Positions 16,526 to 23,762 of a DNA stretch of 49,568 bases are shown here, piece after piece. The notes beneath the pieces are model-generated. The model was not told the DNA's origin and did no database searches. It saw only the letters and a list, made by a program, of their open reading frames with translations. The stretch lies in contig RHKY01000038.1 of the NCBI GenBank assembly GCA_008363385.1, forward strand, positions 1 through 49,568, given 5' to 3'. Both the position numbers and the translations under genes were made by a program. This DNA is from Acidobacteriota bacterium. GTDB taxonomy: Bacteria > Acidobacteriota > Thermoanaerobaculia > UBA5066. The first letter of the stretch is position 1. The number at the start of each line of letters is the position of its first letter.

Positions 16526-17152
16526 ATGGGGCGGAAGAAGACGGTCCCGGACGACGACGTCCTCGCGATCGCCCGCGGCCTCTTCGCCTCGCGCGGCTAC
16601 TCGGCCTCGACACGGGAGATCGCGAGGGTCGCGGGCCTCTCCGAGGCGGTCCTCTACCAGCGGTTCGGTACGAAGGACGGGCTGTTCCTGGCGGCGATGA
16701 CGCCGCGGCCGGCGGACATCGAGGAGATCTTCGGCCCTGTCGAGCCCGAGGGCGACCCCCGGCGCTGGCTGCGGGGCGTCGTGGAGAGGATGTCGGCCTA
16801 CTTCGCCGAGATCGTCCCGCTCGCGATCCAGCTGATCCTCCACCCCGTGCCCGACTCCTCGGGGCGGGACGCCTCCGAGTCGGTCTCGGTGACGGGCCGG
16901 TTCGAGGACGAGCTCGCCCACCGCCTGCGAAGGCTGCGGGGGAGGGGAGACGTCTCCGCCGCCCCGGAGCGTCCGGTGGCGCGGCTCCTCGTCAGCCTGG
17001 CCCACGACCGGGCGCTCAGGAGCTTCCTCTCCCGCGGGGACCCGGAGGCGGACCGGAAGCTCCTGGGTGCGATGGTGGACGCCGCGTGGAAGGGGCTCGC
17101 CCCCGGGCCCGGCGCGCGGCCGGCTCGCGGATCGCGGGGCCCGGGGGCGTAG
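16526..17152 (+). CDS. TetR/AcrR-family transcriptional regulator
   Basis: A 208-residue TetR-type repressor. The N-terminal helix-turn-helix occupies about residues 8-55 (ILAIARGLF-like helix 1, then STREIARVAGLSEAVLYQRFGTKDGLF). The remaining 150 residues form the variable ligand-binding domain, which cannot be matched to a ligand. The C-terminal 20 residues are Pro/Gly/Arg rich. The gene converges on the SRPBCC gene with a 28-base gap, and the operator upstream of that gene is the nearest strong palindrome, so it may regulate its neighbour, but autoregulation or control of the DUF1460 operon fits equally. The start is ATG at 16526, with an extended -10 only nine bases upstream. Confidence 0.93.
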   Translation: MGRKKTVPDDDVLAIARGLFASRGYSASTREIARVAGLSEAVLYQRFGTKDGLFLAAMTPRPADIEEIFGPVEPEGDPRRWLRGVVERMSAYFAEIVPLAIQLILHPVPDSSGRDASESVSVTGRFEDELAHRLRRLRGRGDVSAAPERPVARLLVSLAHDRALRSFLSRGDPEADRKLLGAMVDAAWKGLAPGPGARPARGSRGPGA

Positions 17153-17180
17153 CGGGGGAGGTCCTCGTCCGGGAGGCCGG

Positions 17181-17684
17181 TCAGGCCTCGTTCCGCCGGA
17201 GCGTCCGGCCGGTGGCGAGGAAGTGGTTCATCGAGCGCTCCCACCACGCGAGCGAGGCGCGGAACGCCTCCTCCGAGTGGTTCCGGGCGACGTGGGCCGC
17301 CCCCTCCGGGCTCGTGGGCGTGAGCTCGTAGACCACGTCGACGCGGCTCCTGGACTCTGCTTCGGGCTGGACCTGGACCGAGAGGCGCGTCGCGACGAGC
17401 CCCGGCGTGACCCGGGCGAACTCGACCCGCCCCTCGGCGGGCTCGTGGCGCGTGACGATCCAGACGGTCTCGGGCTCGCCGGGAGCGGTGGTGCGGAAGA
17501 CGCACCCCTCCTCGGCGAGGCCGGAGGAGGACCGGAGGACCTCGGCTTCCCAGCCGTCGAGCCACTCGGACTCGCGCACCGGGCAGAGGAGCGGGAAAAC
17601 GCGCCCGGGCGGGGCGTCGATCCGCTGCGTGTAGCGGAGGGGAGCGGGGGGGGCGGCCCCTGGGGGACCGGCGGCGTTCTTCAT
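17181..17684 (-). CDS. SRPBCC-family (START-like) ligand-binding protein
   Basis: A 167-residue protein of the SRPBCC superfamily (polyketide cyclase/AHSA1-like helix-grip fold). Recognisable parts are the N-terminal strand RYTQRIDAPPGRVFPLLCPVRESEWLDGW and a C-terminal long helix (HSEEAFRASLAWWERSMNHFLATGR). Family members bind hydrophobic ligands in a deep pocket; the ligand here is unknown. The start is ATG at 17684, since a near-consensus promoter ends seven bases upstream and any longer form would lie outside the transcript. It ends in RNEA just after the convergent TetR gene. The strongly controlled promoter suggests an inducible role, for example stress or xenobiotic handling. Confidence 0.88.
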   Translation of the reverse strand: MKNAAGPPGAAPPAPLRYTQRIDAPPGRVFPLLCPVRESEWLDGWEAEVLRSSSGLAEEGCVFRTTAPGEPETVWIVTRHEPAEGRVEFARVTPGLVATRLSVQVQPEAESRSRVDVVYELTPTSPEGAAHVARNHSEEAFRASLAWWERSMNHFLATGRTLRRNEA

Positions 17685-17691
17685 GCAGCTC

Positions 17692-17719
17692 AATATAAGC
17701 GTGTGCTCGCTTATGTCAA
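17692..17719 (-). promoter_or_regulatory. Near-consensus sigma-70 promoter with palindromic operator in its spacer
   Basis: On the minus strand the -35 is TTGACA (17719-17714) and the -10 is TATATT (17697-17692), separated by 16 bases. A perfect 7-bp inverted repeat, ATAAGCG at 17695-17701 and CGCTTAT at 17708-17714 with a 6-base centre, fills the spacer and overlaps both hexamers. This is the classical position for a repressor that blocks RNA polymerase. The -10 ends seven bases before the SRPBCC start codon, so the mRNA would be leaderless or nearly so. It is an AT-rich island in otherwise GC-rich sequence. Confidence 0.8.
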
Positions 17720-19632
17720 GGCCCCGGGCCCGGGGCTCCCGCCCGGGCGGCGCGCCCGGGAGGGCGGCGCAGAATCCGCCCGTGGCGTTCCCGGGGGCGG
17801 CCGCGAAGGGCGGGAGAGGGAAGACGCGCGGCGAGGCCGGCGGATGGACGCGGCTGGCGCTGCCCGCGCTGGCCGGCTTCGCCCTGGCCACGGGAGTCGC
17901 GGCGAGCGGCCTCCTCGGGCCGGCGGAGCTCCTCGTGCGTGACGCGGTCCTCCGCGCGGCGCCGATCCGGCCGGCGACTCGCGTGGCCGCCGTCCTCGTG
18001 GACGAGGAGGCCATCCGCCGGGCGGGGCCGTGGCCGTGGCCGCGCGCGCGTCTGGCGCTGCTGGTCGACGCGGTCCGGGCCGCGGGAGCGCGCGGCGTGG
18101 CGGTGGACCTCCTCCTGCCCGACGCGAGGGAAGGCGACGAGGAGCTCGCCGCGGCCCTGTCGCGCGGCCCGTCGGTCCTGGCCGCCGCGGGGGACGACCG
18201 CGGAGGCTGGCTCCTGCCCGCGCCGCTCCTCGGGGCCGCCGCGGGGGCCGCCCACGTCGTCTTCGACCTCGACCGGGACGGCGTGGTCCGGCGCGTCCAC
18301 GCCACGCGGGAGCTCGGGGGGCGGTCGCTGACGGCGCTGCCGGTCGCGGCGGCCAGGCTCCTCGACGAAGGGCTCCCGGTCCCGGTCGGGCGGGTCCTCA
18401 GGCCGGGATTCCGGGCGGGCCGTTCGGTCCGCGCGGTCGGCGCGTCGGAGCTGCTCGGCGGCGCGGGCGCGCCGGGCGTACTCCGGGGGCGTCTCGTCGT
18501 CGTCGGGGCCAGCGCGGCGGGGATCGGGGACCGCGTCGTCTCGCCCGTCTCCTCGGGCGGCTCCCCGCAGCCGGGAGCCCTCGTCCAGGCCGCGACGGCC
18601 GAGGCGATCCTGACGGGGGACCTCCTGCGCCCGGCCGCGCCGCTGTCGGCCGGAGGGATCGCGGGCCTCCTCGTCCTCGTGGGCGAGGCGCTTCGACGGC
18701 GGCTCAGGAAGGCGGGCGCCCTCGCGCCGGCCGCCGTCGTCCTCCTCCCGCTTCCGCTCGCCGCCGCCGCCCTCCTCCTCGCCAGGGTCGAGCTCCCGGC
18801 GCTGGCGATCGGCCTCGCCGCGCTGGTGGTGGCGACCGGCTCCGCGCTGGGCGAGGGGCGGCGCCTGCGCCGGGCCACCACGGACGCGGCGGCGAGGGTC
18901 CGGGAGCTCGAGGCGCTCTCCGCGCGGCTCGACGAGGCGCGGCGGGCGGACGCCGAGGCGCGCCGGGTCGTCGCCCACGAGCTGCGGACGCCCCTCACGT
19001 CGGTCCGGGGGCTGGCGCAGCTCCTCTCGGGCTTCGACCTCTCGGATGCGGAGCGGAAGCGGGTCGCCGGGATGGTCGTCGAGGAGGCCTCCCGGCTCTC
19101 GGAGATGGTGGAGGCGCTCCTCGACCTGGAGCGGCTGAAGCTCCGGGAGCTCCGGAGCGTCGCCGTCCCGGTGGACCTCTCCCGCCTCGTGGCCGGGCGG
19201 GTGAGCGTCCTCGGAGAGGGGAGCGGGCGCGACGTCCGCGCGAGCCTGGCGGACGGCCTCCTCGTCCTGGGCGACGCGGCGCTCCTCTCGCGCGTCGTCG
19301 ACAACCTGGTCGGGAACGCCCTGAAGTTCGCGCCGGCCTCCGAGCCCGTCGACGTGACCCTCCGCCGGTCCGCGCCCGGGCGGGTCGAGCTCGCGGTGAG
19401 GGACCGCGGGCCGGGAGTCCCGGCCGTCGAGCGGCGGGAGGTCTTCCGCCGCTTCTCGCGCGGCTCCGGGGCGGCCGTCCCGGGCCTGGGGCTCGGGCTG
19501 GCTCTCGTCGCCGAGGTCGCCGCCTGGCACGGGGGCGCCGCCGCGTGCGAGGAGGCCGAGGGCGGGGGTAGTCTCTTCACCGTGACCCTGCCGGCCGCCG
19601 AGGGCCCGGGCGGGGGAGAGCGGAGCGCCTGA
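17713..19632 (+). CDS. CHASE2-domain sensor histidine kinase
   Basis: A 639-residue membrane kinase. After a basic, Gly/Pro-rich N-terminus, a transmembrane helix lies near 45-67. An extracytoplasmic CHASE2 domain follows (about 70-305; features LVRDAVLR, AVLVDEEAIRRAGPWPWPR, LGLG-like strands). Three helices then return the chain to the cytoplasm (about 315-378). After a short coiled coil come the HisKA domain (VVAHELRTPLTS, phospho-acceptor His422) and an HATPase domain (DNLVGNALKFAP N-box; RDRGPGV; LGLGLALV). The ATG at 17713 lies inside the divergent SRPBCC promoter; a start at 17683 or a later GTG is possible. It is followed directly by the response regulator gene with no gap, so it is its presumed partner. 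Confidence 0.88.
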   Translation: MSRPRARGSRPGGAPGRAAQNPPVAFPGAAAKGGRGKTRGEAGGWTRLALPALAGFALATGVAASGLLGPAELLVRDAVLRAAPIRPATRVAAVLVDEEAIRRAGPWPWPRARLALLVDAVRAAGARGVAVDLLLPDAREGDEELAAALSRGPSVLAAAGDDRGGWLLPAPLLGAAAGAAHVVFDLDRDGVVRRVHATRELGGRSLTALPVAAARLLDEGLPVPVGRVLRPGFRAGRSVRAVGASELLGGAGAPGVLRGRLVVVGASAAGIGDRVVSPVSSGGSPQPGALVQAATAEAILTGDLLRPAAPLSAGGIAGLLVLVGEALRRRLRKAGALAPAAVVLLPLPLAAAALLLARVELPALAIGLAALVVATGSALGEGRRLRRATTDAAARVRELEALSARLDEARRADAEARRVVAHELRTPLTSVRGLAQLLSGFDLSDAERKRVAGMVVEEASRLSEMVEALLDLERLKLRELRSVAVPVDLSRLVAGRVSVLGEGSGRDVRASLADGLLVLGDAALLSRVVDNLVGNALKFAPASEPVDVTLRRSAPGRVELAVRDRGPGVPAVERREVFRRFSRGSGAAVPGLGLGLALVAEVAAWHGGAAACEEAEGGGSLFTVTLPAAEGPGGGERSA

Positions 19633-21012
19633 GTGCCGACGGTCCTCGTCGTGGACGACGACGCCGCCATCCGCGAGATGGTGGCCCTGTCGCTCGAGAA
19701 GAGCGGGTACGCCGTCGTCCGCGCGGCGAGCGCCGCCGAGGCGAGGAGGGCGCTCTCCGCCCGGACGCCGGACCTCGTCGTCTGCGACATCTACATGCCG
19801 GGAGGGGACGGCCTCTCGGTCCTCTCCCGCGTCCGGGAGCTCCCCGACCCGCCGCCGGTGATCCTGATGACCGCGCGCGGCTCGCTCGAGACGGCCGCGG
19901 AGGCCGAGCGGGCCGGGGCGTTCGACTACCTCGCCAAGCCGTTCGACGTCTCGACGCTCCTCGACCGGGCGCGCGCCGCGCTTGCGGCCAGGACGCGCCC
20001 CGGGGCGGAGGAGGACGCGGGGCCGGCCGGGATGATCGTCGGGTCGCACCCGGCCATCGTGGAGGTCTACAAGGCCGTGGCGCGCGTGGCGCCGCTCGGC
20101 GTCCCGGTCCTCGTCCTCGGGGAGACGGGGACGGGGAAGGAGCTGGTGGCGCGGGCGCTGCACAGGTTCGGCGCCCGGCCGAACGGCCCCTTCGTCCCGG
20201 TCCACTGCGGGGCGATCCCCGACACGCTCCTGGAGAGCGAGCTCTTCGGCCACCGGCGCGGCGCCTTCACGGACGCCTCGCGCGACCGCAAGGGGGCGCT
20301 CTCCCTGGCCGACGGCGGGACGATGTTCCTCGACGAGGTCGGCGAGGTCTCCACGGCCTTCCAGGTGAAGCTCCTCCGGTTCCTGGAGGACGGGATCGTG
20401 ACGCCGCTCGGGGCCGAGAAGGGGGAGCCGGTCTCTGTCCGCGTCGTGGCGGCGACGCACCGCGACCTCGGCGAGATGGTCCGGCAGGGGCGGTTCCGCC
20501 AGGACCTCTACTACCGTCTCGCCGGCTACGAGGTCCGGATCCCGCCGCTCCGGGACCGCCTGGCGGACCTCCCCGCCCTCGTCGCGCACCTGAAGCGGAA
20601 GGCCGAGGCGGAGCTGGGCCTCCCGCCCGCCCCCGGCCCGACCGAGGAGGTCCTCTCCCGTCTCCGGGCTCACGCCTGGCCGGGGAACGTCCGCGAGCTC
20701 GCGCACGTCCTCCGGCGGGTCCTGATCGACGCCGGGGGCCTCGACGACGCGGCCGCGCTCGACCGCGCGCTGGGGACCCGGGAGGCGCCGGCCCCCGCGC
20801 CCGAGCTGCCGGCGGGGCTCGTGCCGCTCCAGTCGCCCCCGCTCACGCTCGAGGAGGCGGAGAGGGTCTACGTGCAGGCCGTCCTCGAGTCGGTCGGCGG
20901 GAACAAGTCCGAGGCTGCGCGCCTCCTCGGAATCGAGCGGAAGACGCTGGCACGGAAGCTGAAGAGAGAGGGCGTCCCCGTCGCCGACGACGGGGAAGGA
21001 GACGAGCCATGA
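19633..21012 (+). CDS. NtrC-family sigma-54 response regulator with GAFTDA variant loop
   Basis: A 459-residue regulator. Receiver domain about 1-118: acidic pair Asp8-Asp9, phospho-acceptor Asp52, Thr80, Lys102. AAA+ domain about 135-360: Walker A GETGTGKE at 163-170 and Walker B near 231-235 (MFLDE). The sigma-54 contact loop reads GAFTDA at 210-215 instead of GAFTGA. A Fis-type helix-turn-helix lies near the end (GGNKSEAARLLGIERKTLARKL). The start is GTG at 19633, right after the kinase stop, and its last bases overlap the FecR start (ATGA). It should be phosphorylated by the CHASE2 kinase and act with sigma-54 RNA polymerase. A possible target is the sigma-54-like site at 21901-21916. Confidence 0.93.
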   Translation: MPTVLVVDDDAAIREMVALSLEKSGYAVVRAASAAEARRALSARTPDLVVCDIYMPGGDGLSVLSRVRELPDPPPVILMTARGSLETAAEAERAGAFDYLAKPFDVSTLLDRARAALAARTRPGAEEDAGPAGMIVGSHPAIVEVYKAVARVAPLGVPVLVLGETGTGKELVARALHRFGARPNGPFVPVHCGAIPDTLLESELFGHRRGAFTDASRDRKGALSLADGGTMFLDEVGEVSTAFQVKLLRFLEDGIVTPLGAEKGEPVSVRVVAATHRDLGEMVRQGRFRQDLYYRLAGYEVRIPPLRDRLADLPALVAHLKRKAEAELGLPPAPGPTEEVLSRLRAHAWPGNVRELAHVLRRVLIDAGGLDDAAALDRALGTREAPAPAPELPAGLVPLQSPPLTLEEAERVYVQAVLESVGGNKSEAARLLGIERKTLARKLKREGVPVADDGEGDEP

Positions 21013-21776
21013 CACGGAAGCTCCTGCTCGCCGCCCTCGCGTCGGGGGCCCTCGCGGCCACCGAGCCGGGCCCGCTGACGTACCGCTTCGACGAGGTGAA
21101 GAGCAAGGTCCTCCGCTCGCCCGCCGCGGACGAGAAGGCCGAGACGCGCGTGGCCAAGGGCGACACGGCGTCGGCGGGGGACTTCGTCCGGACCGGCTAC
21201 TGGGGCCGCGCCGTCGTCTCGGTCCCGGAGCGCGGAGCGCGCTTCGAGATCTCGTCGAGCACCCGAGCGCGACTGGCCCCCGGCGAGCCGGGCGTCCTCC
21301 TCTCGCTGGAGAAGGGGCGCCTCCTGGCCTTCTTCGAGAAGCTGACCGACGGCTCGGCCGTCGAGCGCCGCGTCGCGGCGCCGGGCGCGCTCCTGGCGGT
21401 CCGTGGGACCCGCTACGGCCTGGAGGTCGACGCGGACGAGCGGTGCCTCCTCGCGGTCTTCGAGGGGACCGTCGAGGTCCTCCCGACCGTTCCCGGCGGC
21501 GAGCCCGTGCGGATCGGGGCCGAGGAGGCCTGCACGTTCGGGCGCGGGACCCCGCCCCGGCCCGCGCCGCTGAAGTCGATGGGGATGTCCGAGGACTCCT
21601 GGGGGATTCGCGGCGGCGCCGACCGGACGCACGGCAGCCCTGACGGGCGGATGCCCGGTGGAGCGCCTCCCGGCGGACAGCAGCCGCCCCGCGGCCCCGG
21701 CGGCTCACCGCACGGCGGCTCGACGGGCGGCGGCATGCCGGGCGGCGGGATGCCGGGCGGAGGCGGCGGGCGCTGA
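21009..21776 (+). CDS. FecR-domain exported protein with Gly/Pro/Met-rich tail
   Basis: A 255-residue exported protein. An N-terminal signal peptide (about 1-17) precedes a FecR-type domain (about 30-170; GDFVRTGYWGRAVVSVPERGARFEI, then GRLLAFFE and TPGALLAVRGTRYG-like segments). The C-terminal 55 residues are low complexity, with GGMPGGG repeated and many Gln, Pro and His. FecR domains of this type are commonly encoded beside CHASE2 sensors, and periplasmic contact between the two is plausible. The start is ATG at 21009, overlapping the regulator stop by four bases. It is the last gene of the kinase-regulator operon, as two hairpins follow. Confidence 0.85.
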   Translation: MTRKLLLAALASGALAATEPGPLTYRFDEVKSKVLRSPAADEKAETRVAKGDTASAGDFVRTGYWGRAVVSVPERGARFEISSSTRARLAPGEPGVLLSLEKGRLLAFFEKLTDGSAVERRVAAPGALLAVRGTRYGLEVDADERCLLAVFEGTVEVLPTVPGGEPVRIGAEEACTFGRGTPPRPAPLKSMGMSEDSWGIRGGADRTHGSPDGRMPGGAPPGGQQPPRGPGGSPHGGSTGGGMPGGGMPGGGGGR

Positions 21777-21778
21777 GG

Positions 21779-21831
21779 CCTCCCGGCGCGCCTGGCGCCG
21801 GGAGGGGAGGGCCGGGTCGCCGCGACCCGGC
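21779..21831 (+). terminator. Tandem strong hairpins, probable terminator
   Basis: Two adjacent perfect stem-loops directly after the fecR-like gene. The first has 11-bp arms at 21779-21789 and 21795-21805 (CCTCCCGGCGC) with a 5-base loop. The second has 9-bp arms at 21811-21819 and 21823-21831 (GCCGGGTCG) with a 3-base loop. There is no T-run, so this is a terminator-like or mRNA-stabilising structure rather than a textbook intrinsic terminator. Confidence 0.55.
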
Positions 21832-21900
21832 CGCGTCGCAGCCTCACCGCCGACCTGGGTCGTCCCGACCCGATCCGACCCGCTCCGCGTCCCCTTCCGC

Positions 21901-21916
21901 GGGCACGACTCTTGAT
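21901..21916 (+). promoter_or_regulatory. Sigma-54-like -24/-12 promoter
   Basis: GGGCACG, four bases (ACTC), then TTGAT: 10 of the 12 defined positions of TGGCACG-N4-TTGCW, with the -24 GG and the -12 element at the right 12-base spacing. The mismatch is at the normally conserved C of -12. It lies 52 bases before the next gene and just after a gene for an NtrC-type activator. Confidence 0.45.
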
Positions 21917-21967
21917 CTCTGGATGCCGGGGCCGGGACGAGAGCTTCCGGCCGAAAAGGAGAATCCG

Positions 21968-22618
21968 ATGTACAAGAGGGCGACGACCTTCGCGGTGATC
22001 ACGCTCCTGGCCCTGGCGGTCTCGCAGGGCGCCACCGCGCAGATGGGCGGTGGCGGCACCGGCTCCGGCGGCCAGGGGAGCTGCGACGGGAACGGGAACG
22101 GGAATGGGAACGGGACCGGGGGCGCGGGAGGCCCCGGGATGGGCGGAGGGATGGGCCCCGGCGGCGCGATGAACGGCGGAGGCCTCGTCGTCGCGCCCGA
22201 CGGGACCTCGTACCTCGTGACGCGGACCCCGGCGACCGCGACCGAGACGGGGGCCTCGACGCTCGTGGCCGTCGGGGCGAACGGGCAGAAGGCGTGGGAG
22301 TGGACGACGGAGGGCGGCATCCGCGAGCCGCTCCTCGTCGGCACGCTCGTCGTCGCCGTGGTCGGCGACGCGGACGGCGACCAGACGCCGGAGGCGGCCG
22401 TGGTCGCGCTCCAGGCGGCCTCGGGCACGGAAGCGTGGCGGGTCGCCCTCGACGCGCACGTGGCCCGGCTGGAGGCGGCGACGGATCGCCTCGTCGCCCT
22501 CGTCGTCGAGCCCGCGACGGCGAGCTCCGACGGGAGCGCTCCGGCCGACCCGGACCGCTCGCTCGTGGCCATCGACCTGGCCGGCCACGTCCTCTGGACC
22601 TTCGACGTCGACGACTGA
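21968..22618 (+). CDS. Exported Gly/Asn/Met-rich protein with PQQ-repeat-like C-terminus
   Basis: A 216-residue protein of unknown function. The signal peptide spans about residues 5-24 (ALAVSQGATA before the cut). Residues 25-75 are low complexity, with a (Gly-Asn)n run and a GPGMGGGMGPGGAMNGGG stretch. The rest resembles one or two blades of a PQQ/beta-propeller: LVVAPDGTSYLV, WEWTTEGGIREPLLVGTLVVAVVGDADGDQ, AAVVALQAASGTEAWRVAL, and a closing HVLWTFDVDD. One or two blades alone would not make a full propeller. The start is ATG at 21968, because AAAAGGAG sits six bases upstream; an in-frame ATG at 21923 lacks this. The sigma-54-like site upstream and the neighbouring CHASE2/NtrC/FecR genes suggest it is an output of that system. 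Confidence 0.75.
   Translation: MYKRATTFAVITLLALAVSQGATAQMGGGGTGSGGQGSCDGNGNGNGNGTGGAGGPGMGGGMGPGGAMNGGGLVVAPDGTSYLVTRTPATATETGASTLVAVGANGQKAWEWTTEGGIREPLLVGTLVVAVVGDADGDQTPEAAVVALQAASGTEAWRVALDAHVARLEAATDRLVALVVEPATASSDGSAPADPDRSLVAIDLAGHVLWTFDVDD
22088..22117 (+). repeat. Hexamer tandem repeat GGGAAC (about 5 units)
   Basis: Five near-perfect copies of GGGAAC (one GGGAAT, one ending ACC) inside the exported protein gene, encoding the Gly-Asn run. A slippage-prone tract that could change protein length in six-base steps without breaking the frame. Confidence 0.8.
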
Positions 22619-22733
22619 ACCGGCCGACCGCCGCGTCCCCGGTTCCGCCGCCGCCCGTCCGGGCGGCGGCGCTCTTCCTCTCCGGGTGCGCGACGCGGGG
22701 CGCGGCCCGCGCGTCCTGAGCCGCCGTCGCAGC

Positions 22734-22739
22734 TACACT
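22734..22739 (+). promoter_or_regulatory. -10-like TACACT before the pirin gene
   Basis: TACACT at 22734-22739. Transcription would start near 22746, leaving a leader of about 14 bases with a GGGAGG ribosome site, in contrast to the leaderless genes nearby. No clear -35. Confidence 0.35.
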
Positions 22740-22759
22740 CCGGCCGGGAGGACCCGACC

Positions 22760-23623
22760 ATGTCGACCCGCCTCGTCAAGCGCCTCTCGAGGTCCCGCCC
22801 GACGCTGGAGGGCGCGGGTGTCCACCTGCGCCGCGCCTTCGGGTTCGGGGCGACCGCCGAGACCGACCCCTTCCTCCTCCTGGACGACTTCCGCGGCGAC
22901 CGCCGCGAGGAGTACGAGGCCGGCTTCCCGTGGCACCCGCACCGCGGCATCGAGACGATCACGTACGTCCTCGCCGGCACGGTCGAGCACCGGGACAGCC
23001 TCGGCAACGCGGGCGTCATCGGCCCGGGCGACGTCCAGTGGATGACGGCGGGGAGCGGGATCATCCACCAGGAGATGCCCGCGGGCGACTCGCTCGGTCG
23101 GATGTGGGGCTTCCAGCTCTGGGCCAACCTGCCGGCGCGGCTCAAGATGACCGAGCCGCGGTACCAGGAGGTGAAGGCGGCCGAGATCCCGGCCGTCGTC
23201 GAGGAGGACGGGACGCGCGTCCTCGTCGTCTGCGGGAGCTACCTCGGGACGCGCGGACCGGTCACGGACGTCGCCGCCGACCCGGTCTACCTCGACGTCA
23301 CGGTCCAGGCCGGGACGCGGAAGGCGATCCCGGTCCAGACGGGGAGCAACGCCTTCGCGTACGTCTTCGAGGGATCCGGCCGCTTCGGCGAGGAGAGCGG
23401 CCCGGAGGCGGAGGACCGGACGCTCGTCCTCCTCGAGCCGGGCGACGAGGTGGCCGTGACGGCGGGGGAGGCCGGCGTCCGGTTCCTCCTGGTGTCGGGA
23501 AGGCCGCTCGGCGAGCCCGTCGCCTGGGCGGGCCCGATCGTCATGAACACGCAGGAAGAGCTCCGCGAAGCCTTCGACGAGCTGCAGAGGGGGACGTTCC
23601 TGAAGGCGGGCGGGAGCCGGTAG
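22760..23623 (+). CDS. Pirin-family cupin protein
   Basis: A 287-residue pirin, a bicupin metalloprotein. The Fe-binding set is intact: His59, His61 (WHPHRG), His103 and Glu105 (IIHQEMP). The downstream QLWANLPARLKMTEPRYQE segment and the C-terminal domain with MNTQEELREAFDEL are typical. Bacterial pirins are reported as quercetin dioxygenases or as regulators of metabolic enzymes; which role applies here is not readable from sequence. The start is ATG at 22760 with GGGAGG about nine bases upstream. It stands alone on its strand between the exported protein and rubrerythrin genes, and with rubrerythrin suggests a redox or oxidative-stress neighbourhood. Confidence 0.95.
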   Translation: MSTRLVKRLSRSRPTLEGAGVHLRRAFGFGATAETDPFLLLDDFRGDRREEYEAGFPWHPHRGIETITYVLAGTVEHRDSLGNAGVIGPGDVQWMTAGSGIIHQEMPAGDSLGRMWGFQLWANLPARLKMTEPRYQEVKAAEIPAVVEEDGTRVLVVCGSYLGTRGPVTDVAADPVYLDVTVQAGTRKAIPVQTGSNAFAYVFEGSGRFGEESGPEAEDRTLVLLEPGDEVAVTAGEAGVRFLLVSGRPLGEPVAWAGPIVMNTQEELREAFDELQRGTFLKAGGSR

Positions 23624-23687
23624 CGGCGCCCGCCCGAGGGGGTCCCGACCGGTACAAACGGCTCACGCGCGGCGGACGCCCGCGGAC

Positions 23688-23693
23688 TAGGAT
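23688..23693 (+). promoter_or_regulatory. -10-like TAGGAT before the rubrerythrin gene
   Basis: TAGGAT at 23688-23693, giving a leader of about 60 bases before the rubrerythrin ATG. No matching -35 is evident. Confidence 0.35.
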
Positions 23694-23762
23694 GCCCCGT
23701 CGGGCCGGCCGCCCGCCGGCGCGCCGCCGGCGAAGGCCTCGGCCCGAAGAGAGGGCGACGCC

